The notes under the pieces were generated by a model. The model was not told the origin of the DNA. It did no database searches and worked only from the letters and a program-made list of their open reading frames with translations. Position numbers and translations under genes: made by a program. From contig JAIFMH010000363.1 in assembly GCA_020048595.1 (NCBI GenBank), positions 1 through 5,682 on the forward strand: a DNA stretch of 5,682 nucleotides. Direction: 5' to 3'. The first letter of the stretch is position 1, and each line of letters starts with the position of its first letter. Below are positions 1 through 5,302 of the stretch, one piece after another. The stretch comes from Bacteroidota bacterium. Lineage in GTDB: Bacteria > Bacteroidota > Bacteroidia > Bacteroidales > UBA4417.

Positions 1-259
1 TACCGGTGCCGAAATGCTTGGCGACAGGCGCTTTAGTTTGATAAACAGCAATTTCAGGTCCTTCGTTATTGATGAATCAAAGCATGTATTCAACGACTTT
101 TTCCAGAAAATCTCTACCGGCAGTGCAAAAGAATCCTGCAAAGTAATGCTCGGTTATAACAATTCCCCGGTAACTTATGTTTACATCGAAGGAATCGCAA
201 CCGGCGATGACCGTATGTGCCTCTTGTCAGCTGTTGATATTTCGGGTTTTAAAAAGTAG
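1..259 (+). CDS. PAS-domain protein, C-terminal fragment (5' end outside window)
   Basis: The frame is open from base 2 to the TAG at 257-259, giving 85 visible residues, so the gene very likely begins upstream; the internal ATG at 14 is not a convincing start. The fragment resembles the second half of a PAS sensor domain. An NFRSFV stretch sits where many PAS S-box proteins have a similar helix, followed by a phosphoacceptor-free beta-sheet region (KVMLGYNNSPVTYVYIEGIA). It ends in LLSAVDIS, the usual last PAS strand (commonly VVxDITERK). Here the protein stops four residues later (GFKK), so no histidine kinase, GGDEF or other output domain follows the PAS domain; any output module must be N-terminal or absent. 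PAS domains sense small ligands, redox state or light and mediate protein contacts. The ligand cannot be told from this fragment. The family call is by pattern only. Confidence 0.62.
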   Translation, partial: TGAEMLGDRRFSLINSNFRSFVIDESKHVFNDFFQKISTGSAKESCKVMLGYNNSPVTYVYIEGIATGDDRMCLLSAVDISGFKK

Positions 260-699
260 GATATAGGATATTCTGCATGGTGAATTATATTCGCAAGTTT
301 CAATTTATTCGGGTTTGATGCATTTCTGCAAACGTAAATAGGGTTAAAATTTCTTCTTTTATTCAATCAGGTACGCATAAAAGGTTTACCTGCATTTCTT
401 TATGCTGCCAACGAAAAATTAAAGTTTTTTAAAATATTAAGCTATCAATTCCGGATAATCATAATCCTCTTAAAGGATGTAAACTATACAACTCTTTCCT
501 GCAATAGTTTAAAGCTTTCGCGGCATTGTATACCTGATTTTCTACATCTGAACACAATTGGTTTTGTGATCGAAAACCACATCATTTGTCACACCCGGCT
601 CAGTATGCCTAAGATAAAGCTTAAGATGAGCCCAGGTTTATCGTTATGCAGATTGCTCATCAACAAATTCTATATAAGTGACGGACTCTGCGGTTTAAG
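260..699. other. Long intergenic region with two weak inverted repeats
   Basis: I see no convincing gene on either strand, and no tRNA or rRNA. Two small inverted repeats are present. The first is TGGTTTT/AAAACCA (559-565 and 573-579), a 7-bp stem with a 7-base loop. The second is GGCTCA/TGAGCC (597-602 and 627-632), with an inner TAAG/CTTA pairing (611-614 region and 620-623). Neither has a following T run, so neither looks like a normal intrinsic terminator. The gap separates the PAS protein from the promoter module of the bacterioferritin gene. Its length would allow a small RNA or a decayed gene, but nothing visible proves either. Confidence 0.4.
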
Positions 700-765
700 G
701 TGTGAATCATGTAACACTTCTCAAAAATTATGTAATACAAACTAAATTGCAATTTATCACTTTTG
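700..765 (+). promoter_or_regulatory. Shared stress-promoter module, copy 1 (upstream of bacterioferritin)
   Basis: GTGTGAATCATGTAAC lies at 700-715 and ATGTAATAC at 730-738, so the two ATGTAA units are 21 bp apart in direct orientation, two helical turns. A CACTTTTG sequence at 758-765 matches the Bacteroidota -7 consensus TAnnTTTG at all but its first base. The same arrangement with identical spacing occurs before dps at 3688-3753. The expected TTTG -33 box, about 19-20 bp before the -7 box, is missing; the downstream ATGTAATAC occupies that place. I infer an activator-dependent promoter or one read by an alternative sigma factor. The module ends 39 bases before the bacterioferritin ATG at 805. 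Confidence 0.6.
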
Positions 766-804
766 TGCTTTCATAATGTCTCACTTTTTAATCAATCAAA
801 CACG

Positions 805-1278
805 ATGAAAGGGAATGAAAAATTAATTACTATCCTGAATTCGCTTCTTATAGAAAAACTTACTGCAATCAACCAGTTTATGGCTCATTCCGAGATGTGT
901 GAAAATCTGGGCTATATTAAGCTTCAAATTGCAATTCAGAAACTGGCTTCGGATCAGATGCTCCTTGCCGAATGGATTATTGAAAGAATCAGTTATCTGG
1001 ATGGTTCAACTACTTTATCAAAACTTAATTCGGTAATGATTGGTAAAACAGTTTCGGAACTGATGGAGAAAATCAGCAAACCGGAGTGGTTCCACATTCA
1101 TCATAATGCAATTAAAATAGCTCAGGAAGTTGAGGATGATGCAACAGTTGATTTGCTCAGGCGAATACTTAAAATGGAAGAAACACATATTGATTGGGTT
1201 GATATTCAACGCGAACAGATAGATCAAAGAGGACTTGACCGCTATTTGCTCACACAAACCGAAAGCATTCTGAACTGA
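805..1278 (+). CDS. Bacterioferritin-like protein with degraded ferroxidase centre
   Basis: The 157-residue product matches the usual bacterioferritin length (158 in E. coli) and pattern: MKG start, LTAINQF near residue 19, NLGY near 34, IERI near 59, IGKTVSE near 79, EETHIDW near 125, then a C-terminal GLDRYLLTQTE. The ATG at 805 is chosen because it gives the family's MKG N-terminus; an upstream TTG at 763 would add 14 unrelated residues. Bacterioferritins form 24-subunit shells that oxidise and store iron, with heme bound by Met52. Met52 is present here. By E. coli numbering the di-iron ligands Glu18, Glu51 and His54 are replaced by Lys18, Gln51 and Leu54, while the last pair (Glu125 and His128, equivalent to Glu127 and His130) remains. 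A two-residue deletion near residue 95 leaves the Glu94 equivalent uncertain. I infer that it does not oxidise iron by the normal route. It could be a heme-carrying or structural subunit, possibly of a mixed shell. The upstream module is shared with dps. Confidence 0.85.
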   Translation: MKGNEKLITILNSLLIEKLTAINQFMAHSEMCENLGYIKLQIAIQKLASDQMLLAEWIIERISYLDGSTTLSKLNSVMIGKTVSELMEKISKPEWFHIHHNAIKIAQEVEDDATVDLLRRILKMEETHIDWVDIQREQIDQRGLDRYLLTQTESILN

Positions 1279-1302
1279 TCAATGTGAAGTAAGGTTTCCT
1301 TT

Positions 1303-1560
1303 TTAATCTGAAGTGTTGTAATTATGCGCTTCTTCAAGAGGGGAAATGATTGCTTGCATTGTCAGATTAACTTTAATTATTTCAGATGTACGATTCTTTA
1401 TAGCATTCACCAGTTTGTACGTGAATGAAATAAACCTTCCCAAAAGGCATAGTATAAAAAAGCATTTATCCGCATTTATCTGTGAAAGGTCATTTTTTTG
1501 ATGTTCGATCAGTGACAGAAAATTTAGAACTACCGGCTCAGATGAAATTTTGAAATTCAT
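1303..1560 (-). CDS. Doubtful hypothetical ORF in the bacterioferritin-reductase gap
   Basis: This is an open frame of 85 residues running opposite to all recognised genes, with ATG at 1560-1558 and TAA ending at 1303. It fills most of the 355-base gap and would end 24 bases from the bacterioferritin stop, in convergent orientation. I recognise no domain or motif. A middle stretch (KCFFILCLLGRFISF) is hydrophobic and could be a membrane segment or buried helix; the rest is mixed polar and charged. No clear -7 box is seen before it. It may be a small unknown gene, a remnant, or a chance open frame in AT-rich DNA. Apart from this ORF I see nothing definite in the gap: an AAGG/CCTT mini-hairpin followed by Ts at 1291-1304 is too short to call a terminator. 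Confidence 0.2.
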   Translation of the reverse strand: MNFKISSEPVVLNFLSLIEHQKNDLSQINADKCFFILCLLGRFISFTYKLVNAIKNRTSEIIKVNLTMQAIISPLEEAHNYNTSD

Positions 1561-1633
1561 CAATTAATCTGCCAATGAAACTGTGATACATCTTGTAAGC
1601 TAGTTTATTAGTTAAACATTAAGATCATTTTCA

Positions 1634-2305
1634 ATGAGAAAACAAGTAGTAAGCATAAAGTCAATTGAACTAATAACTCATGATGTACTTAAAATCATAA
1701 CGGAGAAACCGGATCATTTCAACTTTTCTCCAGGTCAGGCAACCGAAATATCAATTAATAAAACCGGCTGGAAGGCTGAAAAGCGCCCTTTCACTTTTAC
1801 CAGTCTGCCCGAAAATGATTTCCTCGAATTTACCATCAAAACATATCCATCACACAAAGGTGTCACCAATAAATTGCTCGAACTAAAGGTAGACGACGAA
1901 TTGATTCTACACGAAGTTTTTGGCGAAATCAGCTATAATGGTGAAGGCGTTTTTATAGCCGGAGGAGCTGGTGTTACTCCATTTATTTGCATTCTCAGGG
2001 ATCTTAAAGCGAAGAATGAGGTTGGAAATAATAAACTGATTTTTGCCAATAACACGAAAGAAGATATTATACTTTCCCGCGAATTTCAGGATTTGCTCGG
2101 AGATAATTTTATCAATATTCTGGCGCATGATATCGTTGACGGCTATGCTCACGGATTTATCACCAACAGGTTTCTTGAACCGCACATTACAGAAATAGTT
2201 AGAAATGTGTATTTGTGCGGACCTCCACCAATGATGGATACTGTTGAGAAACTTCTGGAAAAGATGCATTCTGACAAGTTAATGATAATCAAAGAAGCAT
2301 TCTGA
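1634..2305 (+). CDS. FAD-binding oxidoreductase, ferredoxin/flavodoxin reductase-like
   Basis: This 223-residue protein has the two-domain layout of the ferredoxin-NADP+ reductase superfamily. The FAD-binding barrel (about 1-100) contains PGQ at 33-35, the flavin-contacting RPFTFTS at 51-57 and the phosphate-side GVTNKL at 76-81. The pyridine-nucleotide domain (about 103-223) contains GEGVFIAGGAGVTPF at 103-117 and the CGPPPMMD signature at 195-202, and the chain ends in EAF. There is no [2Fe-2S] domain, heme-globin domain or signal peptide, so it should be a soluble flavoenzyme moving electrons from NAD(P)H to a separate carrier such as a ferredoxin, flavodoxin or rubredoxin. The natural partner is not visible. 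It follows the bacterioferritin gene in the same direction after 355 bases, too far to assume one transcript; reduction of stored iron is a possible but unproven role. The ATG at 1634 gives a family-like N-terminus. Confidence 0.85.
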   Translation: MRKQVVSIKSIELITHDVLKIITEKPDHFNFSPGQATEISINKTGWKAEKRPFTFTSLPENDFLEFTIKTYPSHKGVTNKLLELKVDDELILHEVFGEISYNGEGVFIAGGAGVTPFICILRDLKAKNEVGNNKLIFANNTKEDIILSREFQDLLGDNFINILAHDIVDGYAHGFITNRFLEPHITEIVRNVYLCGPPPMMDTVEKLLEKMHSDKLMIIKEAF

Positions 2306-2524
2306 TCATATGAATTATCGTGAAAAACATTTATAGGCACTCCAAAATATTTTTGAACAAAGTGTAATGGTTTCAGTGCTTTACCCGCAAATTCTTTCAC
2401 ATTTATTGTTGCCGTGTTTGTTTTATTATTCCGGCTTCGATACAAGCCATTATCTCATCTTACTATTCGGAATAAATATGTTGGGAAGATCAGGAAAATG
2501 AAAATAAATCTTAATACACATACA

Positions 2525-3379
2525 ATGAATACCATAGTGAAATTACCAATCCCTGCTAAAAAAGCCAGGGCCGAATATATTGAAGTTGAGCCCAATGTCT
2601 GTCTTCATGTTACGGATGGCGGCGAAGGCAGGCCAATAGTGCTTATTCCTGGCTGGCCTTTAAGTGATGAAATGTACGAATATCAGTACAACGACCTGAT
2701 AAATAATAACTTTCGTGTAATCGGTATTACGTTGCGCGGATTTGGGAAATCAGATAAGCCTTACGGTAAATACGATTATGATGTTCATGCGCTGGATATC
2801 AAAATGGTTTTGAATATATTGAAAATTGAAGATGCCGTTTTAGGTGGTTTTTCAATGGGCGGAGCTATTGCGATCCGGGTTGCGGCAGGCGATTCAGGGG
2901 CCCGTATTTCAAAACTTGCCTTGTTTGGAGCGGCAGCACCAATCTGGACAAAACGGGATGATTTTCCTTATAATCTTCCCACGTCAGCTGTTGATGAACT
3001 TATAGAATTGAATCACACAGACCGGCCAAAGTTGTTATCAGATTTTGGCAAAATTTTCTCGGCAACCGAAACCTCATTAAACGAAGGTATCGCCAGCTGG
3101 CTGAACAGTATTAACATAAGTGCATCATCTTATGCTACAGCCCAATGTTTAATTGCTTTACGCGATACCGACCTGAGAAAAGACCTGGCAAAAATCAAAA
3201 TTCCAACCCTTATTCTGCATGGCAAAAAGGACAAAATCTGTTCGTACGACCTGGCTGAACAAATGAAAGCCGGAATAGCTGGTTCACATCTTATTCCATT
3301 TGAAAAAAGCGGACATAGTTTGTTCCTGGAGGAAACAAAGAAGTTTAACACTGAATTAATCCGGTTTGCGACTAAATAG
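2525..3379 (+). CDS. Alpha/beta hydrolase, non-heme chloroperoxidase-like
   Basis: From the ATG at 2525 the product has 284 residues, near the 275-285 usual for this family. In-frame ATGs at 2414 and 2498 would add 37 or 9 residues unlike the family N-terminus, so I prefer 2525, though 2498 (after an A-rich GGAAA) stays possible. The fold shows VLIPGWPLS at 39-47, the RGFGKSD turn at 71-77, the nucleophile elbow GGFSMGG at 107-113 with Ser110, the acid in HGKKD (Asp236), and the base in KSGHSLF (His264). Trp44 and Met111 fit the expected oxyanion positions. The catalytic triad is complete, so it should be an active hydrolase: an esterase, or a perhydrolase that makes peracids in the way 'chloroperoxidases' of this class do. 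The substrate is unknown. The usual His before GWP is Pro42 here. There is no signal peptide from 2525. It stands 219 bases after the reductase gene, and I see no firm promoter in that gap. Confidence 0.85.
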   Translation: MNTIVKLPIPAKKARAEYIEVEPNVCLHVTDGGEGRPIVLIPGWPLSDEMYEYQYNDLINNNFRVIGITLRGFGKSDKPYGKYDYDVHALDIKMVLNILKIEDAVLGGFSMGGAIAIRVAAGDSGARISKLALFGAAAPIWTKRDDFPYNLPTSAVDELIELNHTDRPKLLSDFGKIFSATETSLNEGIASWLNSINISASSYATAQCLIALRDTDLRKDLAKIKIPTLILHGKKDKICSYDLAEQMKAGIAGSHLIPFEKSGHSLFLEETKKFNTELIRFATK

Positions 3380-3411
3380 ACCGGGCCACAAGGCTGGTAT
3401 ATGTTCATCCC

Positions 3412-3452
3412 TTTTATCTCAGGCTAAGTTCTATACCAAGACTGAGATAAAA
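3412..3452. repeat. Perfect 11-bp inverted repeat after the hydrolase gene
   Basis: TTTTATCTCAG at 3412-3422 is exactly reverse-complementary to CTGAGATAAAA at 3442-3452, around a 19-base loop. It lies 32 bases after the hydrolase stop. The 3' arm is followed by TCACGC and not by Ts, so it lacks the usual tail of an intrinsic terminator. It may still act as an RNA 3'-end hairpin or terminator, or as a protein-binding palindrome. Confidence 0.55.
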
Positions 3453-3474
3453 TCACGCATTTAAAAAAGACTAG

Positions 3475-3502
3475 GAGCCCAAGTCCCAAATCTCAACAAC
3501 CA
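3475..3502. repeat. Short degenerate 7-bp repeat run
   Basis: Four successive 7-base units read GAGCCCA, AGTCCCA, AATCTCA and ACAACCA. The C-rich 3' half and final A recur in every unit. This run has the same period as the larger array that starts 38 bases further on but a different unit sequence. With four imperfect units it could be chance. Confidence 0.3.
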
Positions 3503-3540
3503 TACCTACATCAAGCAGGACCTATTCTATATACCCTATT

Positions 3541-3610
3541 GGAACCTGGAATTTGGAACTTGCAACCTTGAACTTGGAACTTTGAACCTGGAACTTTGAA
3601 CTTGAAATTT
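3541..3610. repeat. Tandem 7-bp repeat array, ten units
   Basis: Ten consecutive heptamers fill 70 bases without any phase slip: GGAACCT, GGAATTT, GGAACTT, GCAACCT, TGAACTT, GGAACTT, TGAACCT, GGAACTT, TGAACTT, GAAATTT. The consensus is KGAACYT. GGAACTT occurs three times and TGAACTT twice. The array is non-coding on the + strand (TGA recurs) and sits about 80 bases before the dps promoter module. Heptamer arrays are known as intergenic short tandem repeats in some bacteria; from memory, similar GAACTT-type strings are frequent in Bacteroidota intergenic DNA, which I cannot verify here. It is a likely site of length variation between strains. Confidence 0.85.
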
Positions 3611-3687
3611 ACTGATTGCGGCAATTTAACCCCTTTTCATGATAACCAGCTAAACCGGTATCTTCAATCATTTACTGATATAGTGAT

Positions 3688-3753
3688 GTGTGAATGATGT
3701 AACTTTTTCAAAATGTTATGTAACACGCAGGTCCAGGGGTGGCTGTACTTTTA
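3688..3753 (+). promoter_or_regulatory. Shared stress-promoter module, copy 2 (upstream of dps)
   Basis: GTGTGAATGATGTAAC at 3688-3703 and ATGTAACAC at 3718-3726 repeat the module before the bacterioferritin gene, with the same 21-bp spacing of ATGTAA units. TACTTTTA at 3746-3753 matches the -7 consensus TAnnTTTG at all but the last base and begins 28 bp after the second ATGTAA starts, exactly as in copy 1. The downstream unit lies within a palindrome, TGTTA-TG-TAACA (3714-3725), so the protein may bind as a dimer. No TTTG -33 box is present at the expected place. The module ends 35 bases before the dps ATG and probably drives the whole cluster. Confidence 0.65.
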
Positions 3754-3788
3754 TACCATAGAATCTAACTTATTAAATACAAATAATT

Positions 3789-4304
3789 ATGAAACCTACA
3801 ATAGGAATTCCCGACAATGACCTTAAAGAAGTTGCTACATTGTTAAATATACTCTTAGCTGACGAATATGTACTTTTTACCAAAACGCGTAATGCGCACT
3901 GGAATATTACCGGTTTAAGTTTTTATGAAATGCATAAGCTTTTTCAGTCCCAGTACGAAGCAATGGATATTATGATCGATGATATTGCTGAAAGAGTTCG
4001 TTCCTTAGGTCATTTTGCCTTAGGTTCACTGAAGGACTTTCTCACTGTAACAAATCTGAGTGAAGGAAAAGACGATTTCAGCAGTTCAGAGCAAATGATT
4101 CAGTCGTTGCTTAACGACCACGAAACTATCATCCGTATGATCCGCAACGACATCATTCCTATTTCCGATAAATACAAAGACCTGGGAACAGCGGATTTTG
4201 TTACCGGTTTAATGGAACAGCACGAGAAAATCAGCTGGATGCTCCGTTCGTCGGTCTATTATGTTGAAACGGAAACTGAATCCGGCAAAACAGCAATAAA
4301 TTAA
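3789..4304 (+). CDS. dps: Dps-family DNA-protection ferritin
   Basis: The 171-residue product is a typical Dps (DNA protection during starvation) protein. Dps forms 12-subunit hollow shells in the cytoplasm that oxidise Fe(II), preferably with hydrogen peroxide, store the iron and protect DNA. The inter-subunit ferroxidase ligands are present: His37 in NAHWNITG, His49, Asp64 and Glu68 in MIDDIAERVRSLG, with the same spacing as His31, His43, Asp58 and Glu62 of Listeria Dps; the position equivalent to Listeria Asp47 is Gln53. There is no lysine-rich N-terminal tail of the E. coli type, so direct DNA binding cannot be assumed. The ATG at 3789 follows an A/T-rich leader (TACAAATAATT) without a Shine-Dalgarno, as is usual in Bacteroidota. 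The gene is first in a cluster: the next start is 33 bases after its stop. The conserved promoter module lies directly upstream. Confidence 0.95.
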   Translation: MKPTIGIPDNDLKEVATLLNILLADEYVLFTKTRNAHWNITGLSFYEMHKLFQSQYEAMDIMIDDIAERVRSLGHFALGSLKDFLTVTNLSEGKDDFSSSEQMIQSLLNDHETIIRMIRNDIIPISDKYKDLGTADFVTGLMEQHEKISWMLRSSVYYVETETESGKTAIN

Positions 4305-4337
4305 CTGATATCTCAAAGTTTATAAAAATCCATACAA

Positions 4338-4823
4338 ATGAAAACGATAAAATTGAATAAGATTCTGATCGCGCTGGATTACGATCCAACCGCCCAAAAA
4401 GTAGCCACAGCAGGCTTTTCGATGGCAAAAGCCATGAATGCAGAAGTTACATTGCTTCATGTAATAGCCGATCCTGTATATTATTCCTCAACAGCATATT
4501 CTCCAATCATGGGACTTATTGGTGAAATGGAAACCTTCCCAATGCAAATGGAAAATATCGAAGGAATTAAAGTAGTATCTCAGCATTTCCTTGATAAATT
4601 CAAACATCATTTTGGGGATGAAACTATGCAGACTGTAGTAGGAGAAGGTGATTTTGCGGATACTATTCTAAAGACTGCTAAAAGTGTTAAGGCGGATGTT
4701 ATTGTTATGGGTTCGCACAGCAGAAAATGGCTGGATAATATACTTATGGGCAGTGTTACTAAGGAAGTTTTAAAACAGACTTCCGTTCCGCTTTTCATTA
4801 TTCCAACTAAAAAGCAGGGTTAA
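4338..4823 (+). CDS. Universal stress protein (UspA family), first copy
   Basis: This 161-residue single-domain protein has the Usp fold: strand 1 KILIALDYD at 8-16 with the adenine-pocket Asp14, EVTLLHV at 36-42, GDFADTIL at 104-111, DVIVMGS at 120-126 and the final strand SVPLFIIP at 149-156. The nucleotide-binding motif, usually G-2X-G-9X-G-S/T, reads G125-S-H-S128 then nine residues then G138-S139, so the second glycine is serine. ATP binding is therefore likely but not certain. Usp proteins are cytoplasmic, accumulate in starvation, oxidative or energy stress, and act by protein contacts more than by a known reaction. It lies 33 bases after dps and is probably co-transcribed with it. A second copy follows at 5303, separated by the acidic-protein gene; the two align without gaps over 126 residues with about 73 identical by my hand count. 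Confidence 0.93.
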   Translation: MKTIKLNKILIALDYDPTAQKVATAGFSMAKAMNAEVTLLHVIADPVYYSSTAYSPIMGLIGEMETFPMQMENIEGIKVVSQHFLDKFKHHFGDETMQTVVGEGDFADTILKTAKSVKADVIVMGSHSRKWLDNILMGSVTKEVLKQTSVPLFIIPTKKQG

Positions 4824-4843
4824 TCTGATCCCGGAAAGCTATA

Positions 4844-4870
4844 CCTGGCAGTTTATTATAAATTGTCAGG
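4844..4870 (+). other. Possible RNA stem-loop after the first usp gene
   Basis: CCTGGCA at 4844-4850 can pair with TGTCAGG at 4864-4870 as RNA (one G-U pair, plus a second G-U at the loop base), around an A/T-only loop. A second small palindrome, CTTAA-GTGT-TTAAG, follows directly at 4871-4884. No T run follows, so full termination is doubtful. In a 93-base gap inside an otherwise tight cluster it could attenuate transcription or protect the upstream mRNA. Confidence 0.35.
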
Positions 4871-4916
4871 CTTAAGTGTTTAAGTACAATTCATTATTAA
4901 AAATAAAGTTACGGAT

Positions 4917-5270
4917 ATGAATGAAAACCACGAAAACAGAGAATTGCCTGTAAAACAGCCGGCTCTGCTGATGAAAAATAATCTCCCGGGTTATCCAGCT
5001 TATCCGGTAAAAGATGATATCTACAATAAATTCCAGGAAGAAAAAAATCTGAATCCTGAGGATGTTTCCAAAGAAAAGGCGATAAATGATATCGAAGGAT
5101 TAGAAAATGAAAAGTCAGGCGATGAAATTGATTCCGGCAGCGACCTGGATATTCCCGGTTCCGAACTGGACGATAAAATGGAAGATATTGGAAGTGAAGA
5201 TGAAGAAAATAACTATTACAGTTTAGGCGGTGATGATCATAATGACCTGGAAGAGGATAAGGGCGAATAA
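4917..5270 (+). CDS. Highly acidic, probably disordered small protein
   Basis: The 117-residue product has 35 Asp/Glu against 11 Lys/Arg and no Cys or Trp. A Pro-rich N-terminal part (LPGYPAYPVKDDIY at 23-36) is followed by a charged linker and a strongly acidic C-terminal half. The best-defined segment is DLDIPGSELDD (76-86) then GSEDEENNYYSLGG (92-105), ending in LEEDKGE. The even spread of acidic residues and few hydrophobics suggest an intrinsically disordered cytoplasmic protein without signal peptide or membrane segment. I recognise no named domain; from memory, proteins with similar PGSELDD and EENNYYSLGG motifs occur as hypothetical proteins in Bacteroidota, which I cannot check here. 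It lies between two usp genes, with the next start 32 bases after its stop, so a stress role is inferred from context only. Acidic disordered proteins can act as chaperone-like, metal-binding or DNA-mimicking partners; none of these is shown. Confidence 0.82.
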   Translation: MNENHENRELPVKQPALLMKNNLPGYPAYPVKDDIYNKFQEEKNLNPEDVSKEKAINDIEGLENEKSGDEIDSGSDLDIPGSELDDKMEDIGSEDEENNYYSLGGDDHNDLEEDKGE

Positions 5271-5302
5271 ATGGTTAAATCAAGGTTAAAACAACAACGA
5301 AT

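Noticed and set aside
181..366. Minus-strand open frame of about 61 codons
   Set aside because: It overlaps the PAS-coding frame on the opposite strand and shows no recognisable motif; best explained as a shadow frame.
763..804. TTG start that would extend bacterioferritin by 14 residues
   Set aside because: The added residues do not look like the family, the frame would start within the -7-like box, and the ATG at 805 gives the normal MKG start.
1291..1304. AAGG/CCTT mini-hairpin followed by Ts, as a terminator of bacterioferritin
   Set aside because: Only four base pairs with a three-base loop; too weak to support.
1582..1618. TGTGATACATCTTGTAAG-like sequence as a third copy of the promoter module before the reductase gene
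   Set aside because: The spacing within the first half differs by three bases, no second ATGTAA lies 21 bp on, and there is no room for a -7 box before the ATG at 1634.
2348..2355. TATTTTTG, a perfect TAnnTTTG -7 box before the hydrolase gene
   Set aside because: No TTTG lies 19-20 bp upstream, it is about 170 bases from the preferred start, and such a short A/T-rich match is expected by chance several times in this window.
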